A program made the translations under genes and the position numbers. From Eutrigla gurnardus (Eukaryota; Chordata; Actinopteri; Perciformes; Triglidae), in assembly GCA_963514095.1 (NCBI GenBank), contig OY741270.1, positions 26,182,571 to 26,246,570 of the forward strand: a stretch of 64,000 nt of DNA. The letters are read 5' to 3'. Shown here piece by piece: positions 26,343 to 38,669 of this stretch; within the stretch, counting starts at the first letter, position 1; every line of letters starts with the position of its first letter. The notes below the pieces were generated by a model. It made no database searches. It saw only the letters and a list, made by a program, of their open reading frames with translations, and was not told the origin of the DNA.

Positions 26343-28186
26343 ATGCAGTGTGTTTAAAAATGCATGTGTACACAGAAAGACACAGACACACCGGCTCCAT
26401 GCCCTTCACAGTTGTGGGACCCCAGTGACACATTTGAGGCTTTGCTCTGCTGTAGTCAAGGGAAATATTTGTCAAAATTGGAAGTCATTATTGTAAATAT
26501 GTTGTTTGTTTTATTCATAAATGAATGAGTTTTATACTGGTAGGCTGTTTGTTCCACCTTTCTGCACGATTCAGTAACAATGGAATAAATGCAGCATTGC
26601 AACCACTTTCTTGTCCTGCAGCTCAAACCCAGGATGGTGATGACACCGTTGGCCATCTCTCCCCCCAGCAGCACCCCTGAGCCCGACATGAGCTCCATTC
26701 CCCAGGATGCTGCCACCATCCCCCACTCTGCCACGCCCCAGGTGCTTACAGGTAGGACATTAAACCCGCGTAAGAAGCACTAATGTACCTTTTGTCTTCA
26801 CAATCCAGTCCCAATATGCCTACAGGACGCATGCAGATCAGTAAGAGAATGCTTATTGTTTCCCCTCCGCCAGTCTGTATCTACATCAACAAGCAGGCCA
26901 ACACGGGCCCCAACCTGGACAGGAAGAAGATCCAGCAGCTCCCCGACCACTTTGGACCCGACAGGCCCTCCGTGGTCCTGCAGCAGGCCGTCCAAGGCTG
27001 CATCGACAGCGCCTTCCAGCAGAAAACCGTGTTCACTCTGCTCACGCAAGGCTACGGGGGAGAAAAAATATCAGGTGTTGTACAAAGACCTCCCTCAGGT
27101 GTTGCTTTCTATTTGTTATGTGTTTTTTACCCGAGGTACACTGAGTAGCAAACATGCATCAGTGAAGGTTTAATGACCTCATTTCTAAACTTGGATGTTG
27201 TTTCAAGTGGCCCCGTCGTTGTGTTTTCGCCCTTCCAGCCACGTTTGACGGGAAGCAGCACCTCCTCAGCCTCCCCGTGGTGAACAGCATCGACTATGTG
27301 CTCCGTTTCCTGAAGAAGCTCTGCCGCAGCTTGCACTGTGAAAACCTCTTCAGCGATCAGCCCATCACCCAACACAGCGGCGGCTCCTACCATTCAGACG
27401 GTAACTTGGAAAGTGCGTCCGATGGAACGCTGCTGTTAACCAATGATTCAAGCTCACTCTGTGATCTTGCCTTCAGCTGAAACGTCCATGGCCGAGGACT
27501 ACCATTTAGACCAGAGCGACGGCAAGCGCTACGCCTTGGACCCCGCCGATTCTGCCTTCGGCTCCATCAGCTCGTCCTACTCGCCGAAGAACTCCTACGG
27601 GTTTCGCTCGTCGCAGCAGTTCTCCAGCGGCTCGGCCTCCATGAGTATGTGCAGGCAGTCTTCCACCAGCCCGAACGCCTTCCCAGAGAGCAACAGGACA
27701 GGTTAGAAGCCACGGAAACATCAAACCAAGAGGCCCTCGGTGTTTAGTTCTCTAGGGTGTGGAAGTAAAGCACCTTCCCTTTGTTCTTCCAGGAGGTTAT
27801 AATGCTCCGTCAGAGTCCCAGGAGTCCAAGGCTCCACCCAACAAGGACCCATCCAGCTGGTCTGTGGAAGACGTGGTCTGGTTCATCAGAGATGCAGACC
27901 CCCAGGCTCTCGGTCCTCACGCAGACGTCTTTAGGAAACACGTGAGTTGGTTTTCCGTTGTGTTCTTGGACTCATTTAATGAACGTCCGGTGTAACATCA
28001 TCTCGTCCCGGTCATTTCCCGCTCATTTGACGCCGGCTTCTTCTCTCCTCTTTCTGTCAGGAGATCGACGGAAACGCTCTGTTGCTCCTGAAAAGCGACA
28101 TGATCATGAAGTACCTCGGGCTGAAGCTGGGGCCGGCCTTGAAGCTTTGCTACCACATCGACAAACTAAAGCAGAATAAGTTCTGA
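26033..28186 (+). CDS. scml4: Scm Polycomb group-like protein 4 (SCML4)
   Basis: Seven coding exons join in phase to 407 residues (human SCML4 414): 26033-26263, 26622-26751, 26874-27074, 27239-27400, 27477-27701, 27793-27941, 28061-28186. SCML4 is a nuclear Sex-comb-on-midleg relative linked to Polycomb repression. Two AT-hook-like basic motifs lie near the N-terminus ([20 protein letters not shown]). The middle block ([20 protein letters not shown] to [19 protein letters not shown]) is the SLED-type DNA-binding domain of the Scm family. The C-terminal SAM domain runs from [12 protein letters not shown] to [11 protein letters not shown]. No MBT repeats are present, which fits SCML4. The start is the first ATG after the acceptor at 26025; extra 5' coding exons are not excluded. 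The gene is divergent from afg1l, as in human. A (GT)n tract follows exon 1. Confidence 0.95.
26304..26341. repeat. (GT)n microsatellite in scml4 intron
   Basis: About 19 GT units starting 41 bp after the first coding-exon donor. Confidence 0.95.
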
Positions 28187-28854
28187 AAACCTTCGACGGT
28201 ATATTTTCCCCTCCTTGAATCCAACAATTCAGTTGAGAAGAGTCTCCGGGTCTGTCAGCCAATGGGAAGAAAGGAGGAAGTGAGATGCGTCACGTTCTTC
28301 TTTTCTGTCAAATGATACGAGAACACTTCTACGGTTAAATAAAATTCCAAAGAGTGTTTGAGTATTATTGCAGATATCACTTCAGTCTTTTATGAAGACA
28401 TTTAAACATGAGCGCACGTAGTGTCTAACTTAATGATATTAACATCATTGATGATCATCTCTCTAACCATTTTCGGTAATTTAGCATTTATTTCACAGCT
28501 AACGCACACTTAAAAGCATACGGTGTAGCTAGTTTAGTCACCAGCTAGTCGCTAACTGTGCTAACAATGCTGTTTGGTGCTAAGTAGTTAGTGTACAGCT
28601 GGTCTTTAGAGATTTTTCGAGCCACTTAAATTCTAGACTGCTAAACGTAGTGATACGCCTCATACCACACTCTTTTCCTATTGGCTCAAAGACCCTAGTG
28701 ATAGTCACAAATCCCTCCCCCTTTCTCTCTCTGCTCTTACTTACTTACTTTATCTACTTTGGGCTCATATTTTGAAATGCATCCTTCATGCAAATGTCAA
28801 CATAATGTAATCAGTGACAGGAGGTCGGTGCAAGAAAGTGTTTGCCTTCATGAG

Positions 28855-28926
<72 letters not shown>

Positions 28927-29830
28927 GAGGAAATATATATACATGTTGATCATCTGTCAAGACATGGATAGCAGGCAGAAACACTTTATACCTTGGTCAG
29001 ATCTCACTGAGCTCCTGTTTACCAAGCTGACCACACATCCAGAACTGAGAACGCATTAAATACTACGTTGCTTTTCGATTGAGAGATTTAAAAAAATCAT
29101 TTTGATACTATTTTTTCACATTAATGTGTAAGAAAAAAAGTAATGTTTCCATTGGATTTTTCATTCTTTTTTTTCTTCTTATAATTGATTTGAATATTTA
29201 AAAACAAAACACTATAACCTAAACAAAGTATAACCCACATAGAAAGAAAGTAGCTCTCTCCTCAGTATATATAATGGAAAAATGGGAGCATCGTAAACGT
29301 GATATATTTATGTTTCAATATGCAAGATTGTTACACGCCAGTTATCTCCATAGGCTCTTCATGTGTGCTCATAAGGACGTTTTTTCTAAACGCATATGTT
29401 TCTATGTTTTTATCAGGCATCAGTGTCGATACGGACAGCTGTCGAAACACTTGACACCTAAATGTTACGGTGATAACAGCCATGTAAATGGGTATATAAT
29501 ATAATATTGCTTTTGTATGCCACTTTTGGTGTACAGTATGCATCCTTTTTTAAATCAATTAACCTTTGTAAGTGAACGCTGCTGTAAAGATATTACATGT
29601 AAGCCATGCCTAGTGAGATCAAGATGAGGTGTTTTATTTAAAAAGACAACAATAAAACTACAATCTATGATTAAGAGTTTTTGGAGAACACTGAGTGGAT
29701 CAGTACTGTATAGTATACAGTATGCTGGTGCTAAAGTTCTATATGTATTTAACTGTTTGCTTTTGTGTTTGTGAGATCATATGTGTATGCTGTACTGTAT
29801 GTGAGCATTAAATTAAGAAATCGAGTAAAT
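28187..29830 (+). other. scml4: scml4 3' UTR and flanking DNA
   Basis: Non-coding DNA after the scml4 stop. An AATAAA lies at 28338-28343 and further candidates lie near 29651, so the UTR may be short or long. It contains a (CA)n array. No other gene was recognised. Confidence 0.45.
28858..28922. repeat. (CA)n microsatellite
   Basis: About 32 CA units downstream of scml4. Confidence 0.98.
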
Positions 29831-31780
29831 CAGAGATTTGTGTGTGAGGCAGATGTTTTATTTCCCCCCCCATGTTTCTTTATTTTCTGATCCAATAGGC
29901 TGCAGCTGCGTTTGAGGCTATCGCTTGTTTTTTTTTACCTACATTTAAATGGATCCAGATTTGGATGTGGGTCCACACGTCTGAGACTTATTTTGGCCAG
30001 GAGACTCATCTGTGCTGCGACACGCATGATTTAACAAAGGTGACCTATATCTGCGGCTCCAAAAGCGGTGTCCTCCAGGGGTCCTTATCGGGCCTCTCAA
30101 GGGGTCCTCGTATATCAGGAGCAGACTCGCTTCTTTACTACCGACTGCAGATTAGCATCACGTGTTTCGCTCCTGTCATCCAACATTATATAATTCTAGT
30201 ACAACTCACTCCTGACAGCAGAGCTTCGGAGGTGTGGAAGAAAAACTCGTTCTGTGGCTGGTTCAGATGAGCTTGGATCACTGTCAGTGGAGAAAGAAGT
30301 TCACAAGAAGCTGTCCAGAGTGGATTCTTGGCCAGATTTATTTTAAGTTACAGGAAGCAGGAGGAGAAATCTGTGGTTGGGAAAGACGTTCAATTCACAT
30401 GTGTGTCTGAGGGCATCGACTCAATGAAAGTTTCCTCTGATCACAATGCTAAAAAAAAGGCAGACAACTAAATCAGGTATCAGCAGGAAACGTGTTCAGT
30501 GGACAAGAAAGAGGGATATGCCTTTCCAGAGGCCTGTGGACCGAACAGGCTAGTCATGTCTTGCCACTGTCAAAACATAACAGAATCAATGAAGCCGGTC
30601 AAGTAATAATTGAGAAATAAGCCGGTTAACGTTCCTGCCAAAAGTAAGACGAGAAGATAGACAGCATACTTGCGTTTGTTTGGTAAATGTGAGGCTTAAA
30701 TCTGCAGCATCTTAGCGTAGCTTAGCATACAGACTGTCTAAAGGGAAGAAAATCCTCCTACCAGCATCTCTTAAGCTATTTTTCTTGGCCCAGAGTGGTA
30801 ACTTCCTACTCCGGTTGCCCAACAACCATCCAAGAGATGGAAGTCAAAGCTCTGTGAGTCGTAAGCTGCCTAATTAGAACTTGCATTGAGGATCAATCTT
30901 AAGGTTTTCAATCCTTTCTGCTGGAAAATTATCCCATAATGTTAACTGTAATTAGTCTTTTTATAAAGGGGTGCATGGGAGGATATGAGAATTTCATATC
31001 ACGGTTATCCCGGCCAAAACCATTGCGATTCATGATTCATTATTTCTATCCAGTATTTTTTTTTTTTTTTTTTTTAATAATATTTTTATTATGGTTTTTC
31101 CATAAACACACAAACTGAACACATTACAATTGACAGTGATGCACCAGCTAATCATTCTTAGAAAAATAAGTGGAAAAAGGATACAAATTTTCCAAAATCA
31201 AAACACAAACATGAGCAATAAATAAATGACAATTAATCACCAAGCAAGTGGAAATCTAGCCTCACAGCCCAAAGATGTCATCTTGCCAATTGTCAGTGCT
31301 GCGGTCGACCATTCCCTTTAAAACAATATTTGTAAGTCTTTTACCAGCATATTTAAAGAAGGGTGCTATCAGTATTTTTAAAGTCAGGCTCTAGTTTTCA
31401 CCTTTCAACCATGACAGAGAACTGACAGCTTTTTCCGTGACGATATATCGTGATTTAATCCCGATGCACGATAAAATCCTATATCTTGGACTCATGGCCC
31501 TTCACACAACCAACATGGGGCCATCAGGGGCCCACTGGTTGGTCATCCAGCACCTTAAATTCTCTTGTTGCCGAAAGGTGCTATACAAATCAAATGGCCT
31601 TGCATACATAATATTTTCTTGAAAATCACGTTTAATTTAATTTTAATTACTAAGACACGTCACCCTTAAAGGTTTAATTAATCTATTTCCTGATTAATTC
31701 GAGTGGATTCATTTGATCAAAATCCAAACCCCTCCCCAAAAAAAACATTTTTTTTTTCCTCTTCCCCCCGCTGATGAGAT
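29831..31780. other. Intergenic DNA with dispersed repeats between scml4 and vsnl1
   Basis: No coding exon was found. A degenerate GCTTAGC-type repeat is at about 30590-30800. At 31050-31400 lies AT-rich, possibly retroelement-derived sequence. A segment near 31430-31620 has the GACGATATATCGTGAT palindromic motif and a GGTGCTATACAAAT tail of the kind common in fish repeats. No intact transposase or reverse transcriptase frame is present. Confidence 0.5.
30590..30800. repeat. Degenerate dispersed repeat (GCTTAGC family)
   Basis: Contains AGACGAGAAGATAGACAGC and TTAGCGTAGCTTAGCATA followed by AGACTGTCTAAAGGGAA, then CTACCAGCATCTCTT. These are hallmark pieces of a short interspersed repeat I recall from many percomorph sequences. 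A better copy lies in an smc6 intron at about 41940-42320. Identity is from memory, not a database search. Confidence 0.55.
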
Positions 31781-32134
31781 TTCAGGCTGATCATCCTCAT
31801 CACGATAACGGATCCGGTTGTAACGTGACAGGATCCAGCTGAACCCGAAGCGAGCAGGCAGAGCAGCAGGCTGTGATGCACACGGGTGACGCCGCGCTCC
31901 TGTAGTCGCATAACCAGACTGGCGTGGGATCGGTCCCTGCTGCGCCTCATCGGGAGAGGAAAACACACATTTCATTAGCGGGCGGCTTTTCTTTTCAACG
32001 GAGGCGAACTGTGTCGAGAATAATCCCCTTTGGGCAAACGTTTCCATCGGAACGGGGGGGTTTCTGTACTTTGCAGGAACCAGAGCAGATTTTTATTCCG
32101 GGAGAGAATCCGCAGATATATAGGCTGTAATAAG
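31780..32134 (+). promoter_or_regulatory. vsnl1: Candidate vsnl1 promoter and 5' UTR exon
   Basis: A comparatively GC-rich stretch with a strong splice donor (AATAAG then GTAAGG) at 32134/32135. The first vsnl1 coding exon has an acceptor eight nucleotides before its ATG, so at least one upstream non-coding exon must exist, and this is the best candidate. A TATAAAA at 32911-32917 marks a possible alternative start. Neither is proven. Confidence 0.35.
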
Positions 32135-32205
32135 GTAAGGACTGCATGTCATGTGTGTTTTTCACGTTTATGGATGCAGCAAACGGTGGATGGTTTGTGT
32201 GTGTT

Positions 32206-32283
32206 TTTTTTTTTTTTTTTTTTTTGGGTGAATGGGATCGAGCGGAGAGGGAGAGAGAGAGAGAGAGAGGGAGAGAGAGGGGT
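32206..32283. repeat. Poly-T and (GA)n low-complexity tract
   Basis: About 20 T (32206-32225) followed by GA-rich repeats to 32283, inside the candidate first intron of vsnl1. Confidence 0.85.
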
Positions 32284-33367
32284 TGGCACACGGGGCACCT
32301 GCGCATCCCTTAAAAAATAAAGCCACTGCGTCTCTCCTGGCTAGAAATAAGACTAATGAGAAATGTCATCGAGATTTGCGCAATTAATTGTCTGTTTTGC
32401 GCCTCCGACGAGGCGTCTCCGCGGTGCGCCGACGGAGCTGTCCTGTGTTCTACACAATAAATACATAAAAATGTCTGGTTGGTTATGACATTTTCTTTTT
32501 TTTGCGCACGGAGAGATGTCATCGGGAGGCCGGATGGAGGGATGTGATGTGAAAATACTCTCACTGCGTCGTTTCCATCGGAATGCAGCCGCAGCGTCTC
32601 TCTCTCTCTCTCTCCCTCTCTCTCTCTCCTACCGGTTCTAATGGCATTAACTCAGATGTCATTGCCCAAAGCGTGAAATAAAAGCAGCATCTGTTTGGGG
32701 GTAAAACACCCTCGTACCTGTGGCTCATATTCGGCTGCATGTTTCAATGAAACGCCGCAGTTACACGACGGCGAGCCGGGTGGTGGTTTTTTTCCCCTCG
32801 GCGCTCCGTGAAACAATTTTGTCATCTTCCTGCAAGAAAAAAAAATTGTCCTCAAGGTCATTCGCCGCAGCCCATTTCACACTGATCTGTAGTCACCGGT
32901 CGCGCACGTTATAAAAGGCTGTGGTTTGCACTGATTCGAGGACTGCAGCGCACATTTCTTGCTGTTTGTTGTGCAAGGCCGGAGCCAATGCAGTGCTGTG
33001 TTGGAGGGGCCGTCCAGCCCGCCGCTGCAGAGCTGAGGACCGTGTTGGTGGTGGAGGTTCCCACACTGGCCTCTGGAGCTGACATGCAAATGTATTTCTG
33101 CCGTTTCATTTGCTTGAATTATGTATCGAGAACTGACGCATTCCTGCCCACTTTATGTCATTTGCCACATCATGAGTCAATAATTAATGAATGTGGGGGG
33201 CTTTCTGGTGTGGTTCGCACTAAGTCACCACGACTGTTACACCGAGGGGCCCCTCTGGTGTGGATGATCCTGGCTGATTGGTCTGCGGATTGCCCCCCAA
33301 ACTGGGGGTTTAAACACTGTATTATGTGCTTGATTATAAGACACACTCCCAACTGATCCAGATTACA

Positions 33368-33726
33368 GCAGCCTACAGTGCTCCGGCAGGCCTACATTGC
33401 TCTGGCAGCCTACAGTGCTCCAGCAGCCTACAGTGCTCCGGCAGTCCTACAGTGCTCCGGCAGTCCTACAGTGCTCCGGTAGGCCTACATTGCTCTGGCA
33501 GCCTACAGAGTTCCAGCAGCCTACAGTGCTCTGGCAGTCCTACAGTGCTCTGGCAGGCCTACGATTCTCCGGCAGCCTACAGTGCTCTGGCAGTCCTACA
33601 GTGCTCCGGCAGGCCTACAGCGCTCCGACAGCCTACAATTCTCCAGCAGCCTACAGTGCTCCGGCAGGCCTACAATTCTCCAGCAGCCTACAGTGCTCCG
33701 GCAGTCCTACAGTGCTCCGGCAGATC
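33368..33726. repeat. About 18-19 bp minisatellite upstream of vsnl1
   Basis: Roughly 19 tandem copies of a unit near CCTACAGTGCTCCGGCAG, varying between CAGC, CAGG and CAGT joins. A longer pattern with CCTACATTGCTCTGG recurs 93 bp apart (33391 and 33484). All three plus-strand frames stay open through it, which is a repeat artefact. Confidence 0.92.
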
Positions 33727-34171
33727 ACGCTCATTCAAGCCTTTCTGGGATGTACTGCTGCAGCTGTGCCCCCTCTCTTACGATCATACAGGCTTTGTTG
33801 TCATTGTCCGGTTATAGGACAGCGTTTGCAGTGGAAACTTGATAGCAGGCGATCGAACATTCAATGAACTGGATCTGCTCTGACAGTGATGATCCAGGTC
33901 AGTGCTACCCGGGCCACCGACCGGCACAAGCAGGCTGGAGGGGGGGTTGGGGGGGGGGACAGAAATAGAACAAGAGCACCAGGGAAATGTGCTGCCTATA
34001 CCCCCCCACCCCCAACAAACACACACATTTACTCTCTGTTCTCACGCTTGAAGTGGAAATTTAAAAAGGAAAAAAAGATCGTTTTCTACACCGTGTGCTA
34101 GAGATGTTCGGGCTGCCGTCGCTCAGGCATAAGTAAATGCATTATGCATGTGTTCTTGCACCACAGGAATC

Positions 34172-35892
34172 ATGGGAAAGCAGAACAGCAAGCTGACTCC
34201 GGAGGTGATGGAGGATCTGGTGAAGAATACGGAGTTTAACGAGCACGAGCTGAAGCAGTGGTACAAAGGCTTCCTGAAGGACTGCCCCACCGGCAGACTC
34301 AACCTGGATGAGTTCCAGCAGCTCTACGTCAAGGTTCCACTCTCTCTCTCCTTTATCGCCGTCTGAACGTGTCAGCACGCCGTCTGCATCATCAAACTAC
34401 AGTTCCTAAGTCTTATTTAAAGCACAATGAATTATTGAACACCCCCCCCCCCCCCCCCCCCTTCCTACATTTGCAGTTTTTCCCGTATGGTGACGCGTCC
34501 AAATTCGCACAGCACGCCTTCAGAACCTTCGATAAAAACGGAGACGGGACCATCGACTTCCGAGAGTTCATCTGTGCTCTGTCCATCACATCCCGCGGCA
34601 GCTTTGAGCAGAAACTCAACTGGGCCTTCAACATGTACGACCTGGACGGCGACGGCAAAATCACCAGAGTGGAGATGCTGGAGATAATCGAGGTAAAAAG
34701 GGGGGATTATGGAGTCATTAAAAAAAAACAGAACACTAGCTCATCAGGGGGACAGACTGGCCCTTTTTGGGGGGTTTGTTATCAGTCGCCTGCACACCTG
34801 CAACGCTTTGAGTGCAGAGGCGGGCGGCTTCGACGGCGACAGAAATGCAGTTGTATTGAATTACGGCGAGCCATTTCTGGAAGCACAATCAGGATTGTAA
34901 ATCTGATATGTCGCAGTGATCGGCCGCTGGAGTATATTGACGATTCCCGTAGTGATAAATGTGGGTCTGAAGCCAGCGATGTCTGGCGAGCAGCTGCCTA
35001 TTAGATGAGCTGCGTCATGTTGGAAAACATGTTCTTCTGAATGGGTTAGATGTTATTTATCACCATTAATGTATCAAAGGGGTGACTGCTACAATTATTT
35101 ATTTGAATTTTCAATGTCAAAGGTGTAAACACTTCAGAGCGTATATCCATCGCCTCCACACGGCGGCTAGCAGCTAACAGTGCAAACAGTGCAGACACAG
35201 CTAACAGTGATTACCTGTTTCTGTGACGACGGCGTGGGCACCGTTACCCGTGGTAACCGCGGCGATCAGCTGGGCACACACACAACCCTAAAGAAAGCAG
35301 AGAGAAACGGATTACAACACACACGGAGGGAGAGTGACATCATCCTCATCGTCATCAGATGATGTATGATCAACACATTTAAGATTATTCTTCACTAAAA
35401 AGGATGTTGAAGGAAAAAAAACGTTGCTTATGTGACGCAATAAAAAATATGAGGGTTTTTACGTTTAAGTGGCATTTTAGAGTTTGAAGATGATAATTTG
35501 GACAACATCGTGAATTGCAGTTACTTTGAAGAGGATACTTCATTATGTGGAACGTGTTTTCTAAATAAATCCCACGCAGTTTGTATAGCGAGGTTGAGCT
35601 GGACGAACACATGCACACAACAAGTAGGCTTCACTAGATTACATAAGAACCGATCCTCTACTAATTTTTCTCACTGCGCCTCCCTCACTCACAGGCGATC
35701 TACAAAATGGTGGGCACTGTGATCATGATGAAGATGAACGAGGACGGCCTGACACCACAGCAGCGGGTGGACAAGATCTTCGGCAAAATGGATAAGAACA
35801 ACGACGACCAGATCTCGTTGGACGAGTTCAAAGAGGCGGCGAAGAGCGACCCGTCCATCGTGCTCCTGCTGCAGTGTGACATGCAGAAGTGA
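34172..35892 (+). CDS. vsnl1: Visinin-like protein 1 (VILIP-1)
   Basis: Three coding exons, 34172-34333, 34477-34692 and 35695-35892, join in phase to exactly 191 residues, the same length as mammalian VSNL1, with near-identical sequence. VSNL1 is a neuronal calcium sensor that moves to membranes on calcium binding and affects cGMP signalling and receptor trafficking. MGKQNSK at the start is an N-myristoylation signal. Calcium-binding EF-hand loops are seen as [12 protein letters not shown] (EF2), [12 protein letters not shown] (EF3) and [12 protein letters not shown] (EF4). EF1 has the CPTGRLN loop that is inactive in this family. The intron before exon 2 carries a 20-bp poly-C as part of its pyrimidine tract. 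vsnl1 and smc6 are convergent, as in human 2p24. Which fish co-orthologue (vsnl1a or b) it is cannot be decided. Confidence 0.97.
34442..34461. repeat. Poly-C tract at vsnl1 splice acceptor
   Basis: About 20 C in a row, 15 bp before the TTTGCAG acceptor of the second vsnl1 coding exon (starts 34477). It acts as part of the pyrimidine tract and is prone to length change. Confidence 0.9.
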
Positions 35893-37645
35893 GCCCCCCC
35901 CCCAAACCCCCCACCCCCCCCACGCTCGCTCCCCCCTCCCCCGTCTGTAATCCACACACTCTGGACAGCAGCACATGTTTTAATGTCTCATTAGGGTTCT
36001 CTGCCATTTCCACAGGAAAAACAAAACAAAAACAAAAACAATGCTTGGACTATTTTTCAATGGACTCGCTTCTTGTGGTCGTATGCATGAGAATGTCAAC
36101 TGCTGAATAATTTTGAATATAGCTATAAGATATCATGCATTTCTATTGCAAGACATTGCCAGTGTGATTTGTGCACCGTAAACCCCCCCTCCACATGCCC
36201 CCCTCCCCCCTAGCTTGTATATCAGTGGAGCACTCGCATTCAATTATGTTTCCTGCAGTATTTAGGATTCCCCCCAGTGTTCACTGCTGCTACTGCTGCC
36301 GTACGCTTTACATAATAGTAACAAAACAATAACTCCTATGATAATTGTAACTGTCTCTACTATCCAGACTTGTTGAGCTCTTGGAGACTAGAGAGGCTCC
36401 TGTCTGTTTCCGGATGTTTTCACACGGACGGAACGGAGAAGAGTAGGTTCTTTGCATGCATATATTATGTGTCAAAAATATAATCTCTTACCTTTTGCAT
36501 CTTTAGGTGGTTGTAAAAGAGAAAACCCTATGGAATTCATTTAGTATTGTTGCATGGGATGTACAGTATGTGACTCATCTGACCATTAGTTCACCAACAG
36601 GTAATGTGGGAGCATGCTTCCCTCCATTTAAACCATGTGTATGTGTGACACTTGAGGGTTTTTCGTTTGTTTTTTCTTGGTTTTTGGAAGGTATTTGGAT
36701 TGAAGTCGTGGGCTTTATCTCCGAGGAAGAGCTTTAACATGAACACCGTATTACGTTTGGCTTCGGTGGGCGTCTGGGAAGAGCAGAAATATATTAATCG
36801 AGCAGCTTTCCTCCATTATTCTTTTTACCGTACTGCTGCCGCTTAATGGAAAGGGCCAAAATTTATAGCTGTCACCAGGCACAGTACTCACGCATCAATC
36901 CCCCCTCAATTGGCTTCTCATTCAGGCTGCTTGTTTGATTTAGACTTAAACAACTCGACTCAGTACATATCAATATGTTTACAAGGAAGAGCGATGCAAA
37001 ATGAGTAGTTTTGGCTTTTGGCCGTATTGCTTGGAGCTCGCTCTCTGGGCCGGGAGGCGCGGTGAGAGGGGCTCTACTTCCAATGCAGCAAAAACTATTT
37101 CAAAAGGAGGGAAAAAAACCTCTTATATGTTTACTGGACACACTGCATTCCTACGTATTTAAACTTTTTTGTAAAAGGAGAAACTTTTTAATCGAGAGGT
37201 CACATCTTCTATTCCGTTTGCAACAATCATTAAAGATGCAGGACCCCTCGAGAGAGGCGCCTGATTAAGCTTCTGAAAGAGTGTTTCAGTGAAAGACGGC
37301 GACGTAGGCTCCAAGTTACTGCGTGAAATTCTCTTTCAACGGTTTCTGCTTCAACGTTTCTAGGCTATGCAAGCACGGACCGAGCGTCTGCTTGTAGTCC
37401 GCTCACAGCGGTGGAGGCTGCGGAAGCTTTTCACTCGTTCTGTCTCCAAAACACAAAAATAACTAAAAAAACCAACCCCTCACATTATTAGAGTCGATAT
37501 TATTTATTTATTTCAGTCCGATTTTATGTCTCGTAAAAATGTTTATATCAAATATGGAAAAATCATCAACCAAGTGACTGTATTCTTTTATACATGTGGC
37601 ATGTGTTGCACCCTAAATTCATTCTGTAGTGATTAAAATGAATAA
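35893..37645 (+). other. vsnl1: vsnl1 3' UTR (inferred)
   Basis: Follows the stop codon with no further coding exon. A canonical AATAAA lies at 37640-37645, giving a UTR of about 1.75 kb, which fits the long VSNL1 UTR in other vertebrates. C-rich tracts occur at 35896-35940 and near 36190. Confidence 0.5.
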
Positions 37646-38669
37646 ACCATCACCAGGCTTTTTCAAAAGACACGGTCTGGTGGGTTGTCATTAACGGGAA
37701 GGTGAACGGATGGTGTGAATGGATGACATGGATGACTGACACAAAATAGTTTAGATGATCCAACATATATTGTAACAATGTCGTCACAGATTTGATCTCC
37801 TCTCGGGGATGAAAGCAAACTTCACAAACTCTTGTAAAAACATGAACACTGACGTTTGAGTGGAGCTCCCAGAGTACGTTTCCCTGGCCGGACTCCCGAG
37901 GCAAAACTACACAGAAACATCGTTAAAAACAAAACTAAACAATTAAATACTGCCCATTTTATGAAATGCATCCACCAAAAATGTCAAAATATAATAACTA
38001 ATAATAGGTCCCAAAGGCATTATCTTAGAATAATATATCTTAGAACGTATAAAAGTCAAGCACCGGCACAAACAGCAAATGATAACACAAAAATGTTTAC
38101 AATGGATGATAAATATTAAGAACAGTTATATCGAAATAAAGAATAAAAAAAAATAAGTCTCGCTAGCGGCCCCTAGAGGCAGTGATGCTCTTTACATACA
38201 AACACATTCATCTGATAAAACTCATCATCGTCCTTTAGAGTGTTTGTGGCAACACACTGGAACACAACAATAAAATGTTATTGGGATAAGTTAACATACT
38301 TTTGTGTATAATTATTAGATTTCATAATAAGGTCATTTCTGCCCGCATTAATTACTTCTTCATGTTTTGTCTAAAATGTATCAAATATTTATATGAAATG
38401 GCTTAACAGAATAATACACATTATAAATACTATTTACTTCACTTTTTTTTTGTTCCATTTTACAGTGAAAGTTACCTCCCTTGTGCAAGAACTATAAGCC
38501 ACAAAAATATAAAATAAAATATATACATAAAATTGAATTATTTGATGGGCCACGTTAAACTCTCTTGCTGCATAACAGGGACTTCTAAATACACAGAAGC
38601 TAATAATACTGAAATACACAGCGACTGTGCAGGTAAACACTTGTAATGCTTCTGTCACTGGAGCTCAGT
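37646..38669. other. Convergent intergenic region vsnl1/smc6
   Basis: AT-rich DNA between the two convergent 3' ends; it must hold the smc6 3' UTR. No coding exon or RNA gene was recognised. Confidence 0.5.

Noticed and set aside
33326..33867. Overlapping plus-strand open frames (156 and 163 codons)
   Set aside because: All frames run through the 18-19 bp minisatellite; low-complexity product, no homology.
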